From positions 1 to 54,154 of the forward strand of contig MSJI02000180.1 in NCBI GenBank assembly GCA_001931905.2: a stretch of 54,154 bases of DNA, written 5' to 3'. Position 1 is the stretch's first letter; each line of letters begins with the position of its first letter. Position numbers and translations under genes: made by a program. The stretch is from Cladosporium sp. IMV 00045. Taxonomy: Eukaryota; Ascomycota; Dothideomycetes; Cladosporiales; Cladosporiaceae. Positions 32,253-43,348 of the stretch are shown in pieces. Below the pieces are notes generated by a model. That model made no database searches and was not told the DNA's origin. It saw only the letters and a list, made by a program, of their open reading frames with translations.

Positions 32253-33619
32253 AGAAGACAGCCAAGCACGTACATGTCGAAATCACGCATACCCAAGAGT
32301 GTTGAACCAAAATTGGCATATCCCACGACACCGAATCTTCAATCAATTCGGTATACAACAGGGTTCAGCCGATCATTATCTCGGCCACCGTGATATGCCA
32401 GTGAGACAGAAGAAGACCAACTCCTTCCCAACCCGGCAAAACCGCAAAGCAAACAAGAGAACATCACCATCACGATCACCATGACCACGATCACGACCAA
32501 CATGACCCACATAATCACATTTGAAAGTCCTCAAAGCCTCAAAGAAAGCAAAGCACAGCAAAGCAGCAAAAAAAGAATCTCTTCACTTCCGATTCATATC
32601 TCTCAATCAATCAATGCCACACATCTACAAACCACTATTACTACTAACACAAAAGAAGAGAAAGGAACCAATTCACGGAGCTCGTCTTGTCTACCTGACC
32701 GCCCTTTCAATACTGCTGCACTGCACTGCTGCAGTTTTCTGAGCAAAAAGCCAATTTCCACCTTCCACCCAGCAAACTCCAGCCTCAGCCTCCAACTCCG
32801 ATGCATGCAAGCAATTCATCCATACCCTCCAAATCTCGTGGTAGCAGCAACAGCAGTGGTGACGAGCTCCGAAAATATTCAGAAGTGAAAACACAAGGGG
32901 GAATTTTTCAAAAGAAAAAAGAAAAGGCTCTCGATTTTTTCCTTCGTGATCGAGAGCTGATGGTGAGAAATTTGATTGATGCTCCTGTTCTTCGAATTTT
33001 TGGAAGGGGGTATTTGATCGTGTGCTTTTGTTGCGGCTTGTGCTGAAATGCCGGAGGGTGAAGGAGGTAGACGGATGAGTTGTTGTCGTCTCCTGATGAA
33101 ATTTTGGTTTCAAGCTTCGTTCTCTCGATGTCGGTACATACTCGTTCTCTGTTCTTCGGGCCATTTTGAGTTGATGGCCGAACTTTCCCGCCAGGTGTGT
33201 AATTTTAGTGAATGCATGGAGATCAATATCACTCGTTCACGCGCTCGTCCGATGACTTCTTAATCTCGCAATCCAGAATCAGAAGGGTTCGGTAAAACGC
33301 CGGGTATACTCCTGTCGGTGGTTTTGTGGTGGTATCGTCGATTATCCAAAGCAAAACGCAAGCAAACAAAGTAGGCCAGAAAAGAGCAAGAATGCAAATT
33401 TTGGGGTATCCGAAGGGTTGTAGTAATGCAGTAAGGACGCCGCGGACAGGAATGAATTCTGTTGTTCCGTAGGTCGAATAGCATGCATGCAAGAGCAAGT
33501 AAACGCTGCAAGGATGATTGATGGCGAGGGTTGAGTGAAAAAGTCAGATGCTTTGATTGCGAAGCTGTTCTTTGCTCTTCGTCTGGTGCTTGAAACACTG
33601 GCCAAATCAAAGGCCATTC
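32253..33619. other. Intergenic region with a GATCAC/CATCAC-rich patch
   Basis: These 1.37 kb separate two convergent genes. At about 32466-32520, CAT/CAC/GAT triplets dominate; one short plus-strand frame, closed by TGA on both sides, reads as a His/Asp-rich peptide ending in HNHI. No start or splice partner was found. The remainder (32540-33600) is A-rich to mixed sequence with no recognisable product. Confidence 0.5.
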
Positions 33620-36129
33620 TCAGCGAGGGTGTTCCGGGAAGCTGGTGTGCGATGGTGAGAGGGGGAGATCGCTCTGGCTGCGGCGATGACTGCGGTAAGG
33701 ACGAGTGGTCGAAGCGGCGGGAACGGAGCCTTCACGAGGAGATCCGGCGGAGCCACGAGTGTCTGAAGTTGTCGGACGGCGTTGATCTTGCTGCTGCGTG
33801 TAGATGTGCGCGGGGCGATGGCCGGTAGCGTAGTTCACGCTGTTGAAAGGCTGCGGTTGCGCCTGGGAATCGCGCATGCTGGCGGGGACATAGCTTGGCT
33901 CGCGGTGGCGGTTGCCGCTGCTCGCATGGCCGAGGGTGGCGTCGCGGATGTTCTCGGCGCTGGGACGAGTGGGTCGAGAGGTGCCCAAGTTGCGTGATTG
34001 CTGCTGGGTGTGATTGACGCGGGAGTCGTTGCTACGGCGAGGCTGCCCATTGTTGGGGCTGGTCTGACGTCCACTGGAGCCACCTGATTCGCCGCCACTG
34101 CTGACAGCGCGCTCCTCAAGATCGAGGCTGTTCATGGCTTCTCCAATGCCGCGAGTTGACGGCGAGCGGAGGGTGGTGCTGCCGCTGCCGCTGCTGGAGG
34201 GCGGTGGCATGTAGGCCGGGTCTTCGAGACGCTTCTCCTCGTCAAGCTGCTGCTTCTCGGTCCAGCATCCCTGCCAACAATTGCGCCAGTCTCCGACAAG
34301 GTAATTGAAGAGCCAGCGCTCCAAGTTCAAGCATGGTCCAATGCAGATGGAGAGGTTGTTCAAGTCCATGCGGTTGCGCTCTTGGTGTGAAAGAAGCAGG
34401 CTGAGATGGCATGTGATAGCGAATAGGAGGTAGTAGTTGAATGGCGGAAGTTCCGAGAGTGCATCGCGCAGCTTCTGCGGAGCCGGTTGACCCATCATGT
34501 TGAAGTTCGGGTTGTCCTTCTGAAGCTCAACAGCCAGAGAGTGCTGGAGCTCTTGCGGGAAGATCTCGCTCGGAAGTTCGCGCAGCCACGTCTTGAGCAT
34601 GCTGCCGATGGTGTTCGGGTCATAAAGCTCTTGCTCCGAGAGGAGGTCGACGTCCAATTCCTGGTCGAAGCGGCGCTGCCAGTGCTTGACCTGCGGGCCA
34701 CTTCCCGGCACGCGGTACAAGCCTTCAGACTCGCAGTTGAGGTTGAGGTAGTCAATGCAACGCCATGGCAGACTCGGCATCCAGTATTCGGTCTTATCCT
34801 TCGAGGCTTCAATCCTCTTTGAAATCCTGGTAACTCGGGTCTGCTCGACTAGCGGCAGTGTGATGACCTTGAGCACGTACTCCGCATCCGGAATCTCCTT
34901 CTCGCTGTGACTGCTGCTGCGCGCCATCTTGCCTAGGCGCGTGAGAAACATGCCACCACCTGTCTTGGCCTTGCCAAGCACGTTCTTGCTGCCGGAAACG
35001 AAAGCATTTGGCTTCTCTTTCGGGCCCTGCATGGCCATGTTGCGGTACTGAGGAGGGGCGTTCTCGTCGCTGTCGTCGAAGACTGCGCGGTCGGCAGACT
35101 TGCCACGAGAATCCTTGTTCTTGCTCTTGGAGCCGAACATATTCATGTCTGCGTTAGGCCAGTTGCCTGTGAGGGGTGCGGAGTTTGGTGGTTGTTCACC
35201 CGGAGGTGGTGGATATAGACCGCTCGGTTTTCGTTGTTTCGATTGTGAGTCGCTTCGTATTGAGCGTGATCTTGTGAGAGGGTTGCGAAAAGGCTTCTCC
35301 TTCTTCCTGGTCGTGCTGTCTTCGCTCGGTTGGCGTGTAGGCTGTGGCCTTGACTCTGCCTGACTTGCGCCTGTTGAAATTGTTAGTGATGTTGCTCTTT
35401 TGGTGAATGCAAATCTCGACAATGTCAAATAGGCTGTTGCTTGCGAACAGACCACAGTGTTTCAGCACTGAACAATGGTATGTTGCAATGTTGAAGCGAG
35501 CTGTGGTGTTGAAGCGAAGAGCAGAGTGAGCGTCCAAGTGACGAGTAGATATTGCCATTGTCACAAGCTCGCCGTCGCGCAATCTGCTAGCTGCACTTCT
35601 GCTTTGGGAATGAAACACGTGCTTCACCGGTGTTGAAGTTCTGGCATGTGAATGAAATCTTGTGCATACCTTCATTTTGTCCTTTGGCAGCGCCGTCCGC
35701 ACTGCTCACCAAGCTGAGCTCCGGCGTACTACCCGGCGCCTTTCGCAGGTGGTAGATCTTGGACATGCTGCTGCTCTCAGGCAGCCGACCTTCCTGCTCC
35801 TGCATCTGGCGCGGCTGTTTATTTGTGTCTCGTTGTTGATCTTGCGAACTCCTCTCTCTGGATCTCTCCCTGGAGACCTCTCGTGACCGGCTCTTGAGGG
35901 TGTTGAGGATGCCTTTCGGGGCGCTCGTTTTTCGCGACGAAGGGGATGAGTCTGGCGGCGAGGCAGGGAGTGGCGGCAGTGATGTGAGGCCGACTCCTCC
36001 GTCAATGGTCGACAAGTCTATGCCCTCGAGGGCTATCGGGCTGCTAATGGGACGGTCGGGAGGGGCATGCCTGTCGTCTACGGCCGTGAGGTTGATGGTC
36101 AGTTCCTTGGGGTTGCCGTGTCGTGGCAT
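33620..36129 (-). CDS. RhoGAP-domain protein (Sac7/Bag7-like)
   Basis: RhoGAPs stimulate GTP hydrolysis by Rho GTPases; Sac7 and Bag7 act on Rho1 in cell-wall and actin control. Exons are 35670-36129 and 33620-35370, joined across an intron of about 299 bp (GTATGC...CAACAG, phase 1) into 736 residues. The join reads KGQNEG-ASQAESR. The RhoGAP domain begins near residue 330 with LPWRCIDYLN, carries the arginine finger in GLYRVPGSG, and continues through TWLRELPSEIFP and HLSLLLSHQERNRMDLNNLS. Flanking regions are Ser/Arg/Pro-rich and probably disordered. ATG 36129 is used; an in-frame ATG at 36171 would add 14 residues. The intron is long for this window and could hide a small exon. Confidence 0.87.
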
Positions 36130-37668
36130 TATGGTTCGGAGATCGGCGGTGCGGGAAGCGATGTGGTGCATGGGTCCACGCCGGTGTGGGTACAGCCAGC
36201 GACCCTTGGGATAGCGAGCTCCTAGCGTCAACGGGGCGTTGGAGGCAGAGAGCGAGGAAGGGCGCGTGCGTGCGTCAAGCACTCATGGGACGCGCGATAT
36301 GTCGACGACTATTGTGCTGCTACATGCGGGCAGCCGCTGTCAGTCAGGGTGCAGCAGATTGGCGGCGGTGGTGGTTGATATTGACAAGCGAGGGGAGGGT
36401 GGAGGTGGAGTGCGTTGTCAAGTCCTCCCACTGGCTGGCTTGCTGGCTGGCCGCATTGGTTGGCGGCTGCGTAACAATACCGCCGACTAGCTGGCGGTGT
36501 GAGGACAAAGAACACCGCAACAACGACAACGACAACACAACAGGGACGTACATTTCTGCTGCAATCTGCACTCCAAACAAAAGCAACAAGATGCAGCTAT
36601 GCGGACGTGCTTATGGGGTATGCGCGAATGGCGCTCTTCTTGCCTGCAATATCCGGCGATGTTAAGATATTAGGCGCTTCGTCCTGCGCGGCTGCGTCTA
36701 GCGGTGGGCGTCAAATCGTGTCAAGTCGTGTGTTGTTGGGATGTTGCTGGTGTGAAGGAAAGACCAAGATCAGACGGAATACGTCTGGCAGAGGCAAGGC
36801 GAGTATGGAAGTCGCCGAAAAGAGATGAGAAGTGAATGGGAGTCGTACAATCCACGCGGCCCGGTCGATGAGGCGTCTCAGCTGGTCGTCCTAATGAGGC
36901 AATTGTCGTTCCGATGAAGACGATTTAGAAATATTGTACGACACTGGCTGAGTGAGATAGGAAACAACAATAACAGTGATTGACCGAGAGAGGAGAGGAG
37001 GAGGGAACAACTACAACTCCATCAACTGTGGCTGCGCGAGTATTCATACATCCAACACTTTGTATCCCTTTGACCGTTTTAAGGAGAGACTAGTGTAGGC
37101 GTTTAGGCAGAGAGCCTACCTTACTTGCACCTATATACAACATCCAACATGCTTCGTCCATCGTTGTCTCTGCCAATGCCATAGTCGTGATCCACACAGA
37201 CCGTCTCCTCTCCGCGCGCTTATCGCACTCTCATCATCCTCGCCAGCGCGCACAAACATACGCACGCACGCACGCCGCGCACATACTTCCCTTGCCTTGT
37301 TCCCTTTCCCATCTGCAAGTCATGCCGCTAAAACCGAGACGAACTCCCCTGTTGCACGCGCTCGGCTCTACCCGCCAGCCAACTTCACTAACGCGAACCC
37401 AATCAGGTACCGACAAGTCTCGCAGGTCCCTTTTTTCGACATCATAATCACCGTCCTGTGCCGCTCTCCACTTTTTGCTCGTCTGTGTCTCAGAGCCGCG
37501 TTCCCTCACTTTTGCACGTCAACTCCTCCAATCCTATCCCCTTTAACCCATCCAATCCCGCGAAACGCGTAGTTCCCTCTCCTGTCTGTCCCTGCACCGC
37601 CTCAGCCTGAAAGCCGCAATTTGCGCACGATCCCCCACGGAGCCAGTGGCGTACCACAATTCACCCTC
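36130..37668. other. Long divergent intergenic region, RhoGAP / BET2
   Basis: These 1.54 kb between divergent starts probably hold long leaders and both promoters. Simple sequence includes CTGG-rich repeats near 36431-36452 and a GCAC repeat near 37260-37285. The BET2-proximal 450 bp are pyrimidine-rich. No gene is supported. Confidence 0.6.
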
Positions 37669-38844
37669 ATGTCTCTCGCCGCCGGGCCTGGCAGAGGACG
37701 CGTCGCGGGCGACCAGCTACCGGACGACCTCAAGCTCGTCGTCGACAAGCACGTCGCATACGTGCAGAAGCTGGACACCGTACGCTTTTGTTCCTTTTTC
37801 CATCCATCAACTGGATCGAAATCGGGCTCGGACTTACGCTGACGCTGTTACTAGCGTCGCGATGAGCTCGAGTACCACCTCACCGAACACTTGAGGGTTA
37901 GCGGAGTTTACTGGGGTCTTGTCGCGCTTCACCTTATGCAATATCCCGATGCACTTCCTGCTGAGGGAGTGCTTGACTATGCGCTCAGCTGTTTGTGCGA
38001 GAATGGAGGCTTTGGAGCGGCGCCTGGGCATGATGCTCATATGTTGTACACCATTTCTGCCGTACAGATTCTCGCCATGACGGACAACTTCGCGGAGCTT
38101 GAGAAGAGGATACCTGATGGCAAGAGGAAGATCGCCACATTCATCGCCGGTTTGCAGCAGTCAAATGGCACGTTCGCAGGCGATGAATGGGGCGAGACGG
38201 ACACCCGCTTCCTCTACGGTGCATTCAACTCGCTGTCCCTGCTTGGCTATATGCCTCATCAAAGACCAGGTGAAGCTCCTCTGATTGATGTCGATGCTGC
38301 TATCTCGCACATCCGGGCTTGTCAGAACTTCGATGGTGGCTTTGGTACATCACCAGGGGCAGAGTCTCACTCTGGTCAGGTCTTCGTGTGCACTGCAGCT
38401 CTCACAATCGCTGGTCAGCTTGACTCATTCTTGGGCGAGGAAGGTAAGGACAGACTTGGAGCTTGGTTGAGCGAGCGCCAACAAGCAAGTGGAGGTCTCA
38501 ACGGTCGGCCGGAGAAGTTGGTAGATGTCTGCTACAGCTGGTGGGTGATCAGTAGCATGGCGATGATTGACCGGTTGCATTGGATTGATTCTGCGAAATT
38601 GACGAAGTTCATTCTGGAGTGCCAGGACCCTGAAGAAGGTGGCATCTCTGACCGGCCGGGCGATATGGTGGATGTCTTCCATCTTTGCTTCGGCATTGCA
38701 GGATTGAGCTTGCTTGGCCATCCTGATTTGATTGAGATTGATCCTGCATAGTAAGTCTTGACCCTTGATGCCTCGAACATGCTCATTCTGACGTCTTTCA
38801 GCTGCATGCCCAAGCACATCACCAGTAAAGTCGCCGGCCGATGA
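37669..38844 (+). CDS. BET2: Geranylgeranyl transferase type II beta subunit
   Basis: The Rab geranylgeranyltransferase beta subunit attaches geranylgeranyl groups to C-terminal cysteines of Rab GTPases, with an alpha subunit and Rab escort protein. Three exons (37669-37779, 37855-38750, 38802-38844) give 349 residues, slightly longer than yeast Bet2. Introns are 75 bp (GTACGC...ACTAG) and 51 bp (GTAAGT...TTCAG). Prenyltransferase repeats are clear: CLCENGGFGAAPGHDAH, CQNFDGGFGTSPGAESHSGQ, ASGGLNGRPEKLVDVCYSWW and DPEEGGISDRPGDMVDVFH. The zinc ligands (Asp and Cys of DVCYSWW, and the His of DVFH) are present. The last exon adds only CMPKHITSKVAGR and completes the Tyr codon, consistent with homologues. 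Confidence 0.94.
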
Positions 38845-39965
38845 GACATGTCCGCATTAAATGAAAATCATTGAAGTCTCCCAATCGTCCCTGCGCAACA
38901 TACGACCCACGGCTTTCTCCATCCAGCAATTCTCTTTCAAAATATCTCTTGTAATCTAATAACCCGAGCTGAGCGTCTCAATGAAGCCGGGCTACAATAC
39001 GAGAGGAAAGAAAACTCCAGTGGGTATTTTTACAGGAATATTTCCAGCGCTGCGATTAACAGGCGTTGGGATACTGGGATCCACCACATCTCTTTTGTTA
39101 CAATATAATATATTCAGCTGATGTTCGCGTGGAGGCAGCTGGTCATGCATGGCTGTCCTCTATCGCCGGCGACGTTCACTTACAATTTTCTTGGCGGTGA
39201 ACGTGAGAGAAGCCTTTACCTAGGACCGAACCCTAAAACAAGTATCAATACTCGCCATTGACTACCCTCCTTAAGAAGATTAAATCATGATCAATTTCTA
39301 TCACGTCGACTTCGAATTCCAAGACCATTTCGTAGACATTCACGCGTTCTTTGTGCACGTGACCGTGTGGTTAGCGCGAGAAGACCAAAGCTTAAACGCA
39401 CCGCACAATAAGAGCAATGAAGACAGCCAGGAAAGAGCAACTCACCTCACAGCACCCTCACTCGAAATTCGCAAACATTTAACCACCCGCAACTGCCCTC
39501 ACTTGGCCTCCCAGACACCATCAGCTCATACACCTTCCTTCGACTACTCCCGTCTTACTTTCTCCGCCGCTCTCTCTCTCTCTGTCTCGACTATCGTCCG
39601 GCAGGCGGCGAGCTTCCTCCGCTCTTCTCGCCCGCACATTCCTTGGACTCGACATCACCCTCCGCAACCTCCGCTTCTCACCTTCCTGAGCGCTGCCACA
39701 ATCTCCTGCACTCTCTTCTGTCTTGCGTTGGTCACTCACTGTCCTTGCTCACCTTCTCGCACTCCCTCACCACCAGCCAGGTACACCTCTTGCAGCCAGC
39801 TGCTTCCAGCACACACAACCTCACCTCCTCCGTCACTCCTTTCACGCAGACAGACACTCTCCAGCAGCCCTCGCCAGCAAAACACCTCCAATCTGCCAGC
39901 CAGGGGGCATCCGCCGCCAGCATCGACCGGCATCACTCGCCTCCCCGGCACCACCACCATCGAAA
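38845..39965. other. Intergenic region with pyrimidine-rich leader
   Basis: These 1.12 kb separate BET2 and the zinc-finger gene. From about 39480 to 39950 the plus strand is strongly C/T-rich, as in many fungal promoters and 5' leaders, and keeps several frames open without a product. No repeat array or RNA gene was found. Confidence 0.6.
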
Positions 39966-41878
39966 ATGACGCACACGCCCGCAGCCGCTAACACCGGCAT
40001 TCCACTCCACTGCAACATATGTCCCAAGAAGCCGTTCTTCAGCGATACCAGCCATCTACTTACCCATATAGCGAGCAAGCAGCATCTCAGCAATTACTTC
40101 AAATTGAAGGTCCGGGTCAGCACCGACCCGGTTGCTCACAGAGATGTCGAGGACTATGATAAGTGGTATGAGGAGTGGAATTTGGATGATTTGATGCGTG
40201 AACGCATGAGCCAGAAGGAGAGGAGAAACAGAGGCTCCGCAGGGAGTGGCCGACGAACCAATGGAGGTGCGTTCACTTTGCAATTTGCCTTACGAGTAAT
40301 TTGCGAGCTGCCCGACTGACTGCTTTCACAGCAGCACCAAGACCTCAATCCTCCTTACGCAGCGGCTCTGTCCCCGTCTCCATTCCTGTCCCTCGCCGGG
40401 AGGCCAGTCTTCGCAACAACCTGCTCGACCCACAGCTTGGGCCTAAGATCAAGAGAGAGCCAAACTCGAGACCATCCACGCCAGGCTTGCTGCCCTCCTA
40501 CGACATCATGGACGGCACTCGAGGCTACGCGGCTGCCACCAATGGATGGCACCCGACGCCGTACGGCCCATCTCCTTCTCACATCACAACTTCCAACAGC
40601 TACGCATCCGATGCTGATGACGATGAGGACGACGATGACGACACCTCTACCTATGGCTACCCGCGACCTCGCATTCCCCGCAAATGCAAGATGAGCGACG
40701 AGAACACATCGTGGCCCGGCTCCATGGCAGGTTCTTTTCATGGTTCCGGCTACTTTGGAGAGGAGCAGGACCCCCTTGACCCTCCGAATGACATGGCAAG
40801 ACTCAAGGGTGACATTTGGCCTGGCATGGATATCTTCGACTCGGCTACGCCGGAGATGCGCCGCAAGCGCAACCAGAAGAAAGCATTCTCGGTCATTGTG
40901 CAGCTCCAAGCAACCAGCGAGATTGTCACACCTACCGAGCTCATCTTCGACCATGCTGGAGAGTTCAAGAAAGAACGTGTCATCTCTGGGGAGCCGAACT
41001 CGGCTGACAGTCCGTTGAGAGGCGAGACGACACCCGAGCCGGACGAGCCTCCTGTCAAGAAGAGAGCCACTACCCGCCGCCGTCCCAAGACCGTTCTCGC
41101 TGAGAGGGATCCCAATGGTGGCCGCAACCTTCGCAGCAACCGTCGCAATGGTGCACACCATCCGTCCTTCGGCAAAGCTCGCTCACACTACATTGACGGC
41201 AGTGATGACTTCGACGAGGATGATGGCCTCACTTATGGTCGACACCGCCCAGCACAGCGCCGATCTGGGCTCAGCATTCACCGGGATAACACTGGACCAG
41301 ACATCACTTTCGACCGTCCTGCGAGCATGAACTACTTGACCGCCAGCTTCCCTGAGCCATTCCCGAGTACTCACACGGAGAGCAAAAACACGCAGTCTGG
41401 GTATGGTCGCACCATTAATCAGCTCGGCAACGGTGGCTACTATGCACCGCTGCCGCAGCCCCATCGTCCTCAGCAAAGGCCGTCCTCTGCTGGGTTCAGG
41501 GCTGCGGACAATCAGTCCAATGCTGCCAGAGACTTGTCCGCGTTCGGTGCCTTCACCAACCAGCCTCTCTTTCCCGTGACTCAAGACTCGAACAACTCCT
41601 TGCTGGGTGCGGGCGGCTTCCTAAACATGCAGCAGCAGTACTCGACTGGAACACACATCCCACCCGTTACTCAATCTTTCACCAACGACAGCACTCTTCA
41701 AATGCACAACTGGGACGTCTTCGGACTGAACAATGACGCCGCATTCGGCACGCTTGACATCAACTTCGGCAATGCCAATGACACGAACGGGGCAAACCCG
41801 CTTTTCTTCGGGGGCACCACTGGTCTGCCTGGTGATGATGACGAGGGAACCGTCTCGGCACCTCTGAGTGATCACTAG
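39966..41878 (+). CDS. U1-type zinc-finger, acidic-patch nuclear protein
   Basis: I do not recognise a named gene. Exons are 39966-40266 and 40332-41878 (65-bp intron, GTGCGT...CACAG), giving 615 residues. The head holds a U1/matrin-like C2H2 unit with CNICPKKPFFSD and HLLTHIASKQHL. A short conserved-looking stretch follows with RDVEDYDKWYEEWNLDDLM. The rest is disordered: an acidic run (DADDDEDDDDD), a basic cluster (KKRATTRRRPK), Asn/Gln-rich segments and a hydrophobic NWDVFGLNNDAAFG block that could be an activation surface. The acceptor is a NAGNAG (CAGCAG), so two isoforms differing by one Ala are possible. A regulatory role is inferred only from composition. Confidence 0.78.
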
Positions 41879-43348
41879 GCATGGTTAGCACCGCCTGTCC
41901 TGTCAACAATACATGACGATCGCACGACTTCACGCCTTCACGACTTCTGACACAACGACCGCAAAGCAACGCAAAGCAACACCGACGCTTAATGACTGTA
42001 TCGCTGGCGTTATCCTTTACTTCCTGTTTCTTCTCGCACCGCTTGTCTGCTTTTTTGTGCACAACAAAGCATAGCACCTGTTTTTCCACATCTCTTCGCA
42101 CAGCAAAGGTATTCACATCTATACGACGCACAGCACAGGCGTGCCCAGCGATGGCACTTCAACGATCCCTTCTCACGACCGCAGTACGCATTCACGACGA
42201 CGACGATAATGTGTACCACGACCCTACCTACCTCCCTGCACGCAGCAGGCGAATTCAAACGTAACTTTAGTGGCTAATGTTGATGCTTTGGTTTTCTTCT
42301 GTGATGGACTCTACGCTTTTTCTGGAGGTGACGGACCTGGTATGTTTGGAGGAACCGATGGTGGAGGACACAAAAGAGGGGTTGTTTGTTTGCATACCAT
42401 TGGTTCTAATATTGCGTTTGCCTTTTTCTGTTTTTGCGTTCTTTTCTGCTGCTCTTGACTCTCGCTCGTTATGGAAAAGGGAGGAGGACTGCGTTGCACG
42501 CTTTTTAGTTTGTAAGATGGCAGGGAGCGCGTGGAACTGTGACTATTAGCTTAGCTTCGATTCGAGGAATGAATTATTAATTCTTGACACTTGATGGAGC
42601 TCTGATGTTGTTTTGCTCGTGTTTAGGCGCTTTCTGCGAAATCTCGCTCGACTTGACCTCCGTGTTTAGGGAAAGGGTATCACAGTGAACGATCCTGGTT
42701 TTGTTACAAGGCATGCATTCATCACTCCATGTTGAGCGAAGTGAATACACGCTTCTTCATATGTCTGTAAGGTACCTATACATGTGTACTCGTATGCATG
42801 TCCAATTGACCAAACCCTTCTCAAGTCCAGCTAAGCGCGATGCCGCAAAAGCCAAGTCCACGCTGCCCTGACTGTGCTAACCTCATTGGCCCGGGTCTGA
42901 GATTTCTTCTGTCCCTATTGTTTTGCACACGATTCCTCTGCTGCGTTATCTATCCAAAAACGATGCATTCAGATCTCAAACAGGCCAGGATTCGATCACT
43001 CCCTTTGGTTTGCTGTTGATGCTGCTTGATGTTCGCCGTCTGACTCGCATACTTCTTGTCTGGTGGAGAGTCTGGGTATGCACTATGAGGAAGACGGCAT
43101 GCTGAAGTCCCTGCATGGCGTGGTGAGCTTCTCATCTGTCGATGGCCTGATGGGTGTGTCTGGCGGACGCAGTGGTTTGACATGCTTCCTTTGCGGAAGG
43201 CGATGCACTGGTCTGGCAGGATGGAAGTCGCATGATCCGCATTCGCATCTTCGGGCCTCGTTTGGTGGTGTTCAGATACTTTCCAATGTTGTTCGGTTCA
43301 TTCAAGTCGTTAGATTGGTTTTCTGTCCTGTCCAAGCGATGGCTCAGC
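41879..43348. other. Intergenic region
   Basis: These 1.47 kb separate two convergent genes, the zinc-finger gene and the MGS1 homologue, so they should be mostly 3' flank. Short frames on both strands have no recognisable product. No repeats or RNA genes were identified. Confidence 0.6.

Noticed and set aside
37255..37290. CA/CG-rich repeat upstream of BET2 as a regulatory array
   Set aside because: It is a short GCAC simple repeat of a few units; microsatellite slippage explains it.
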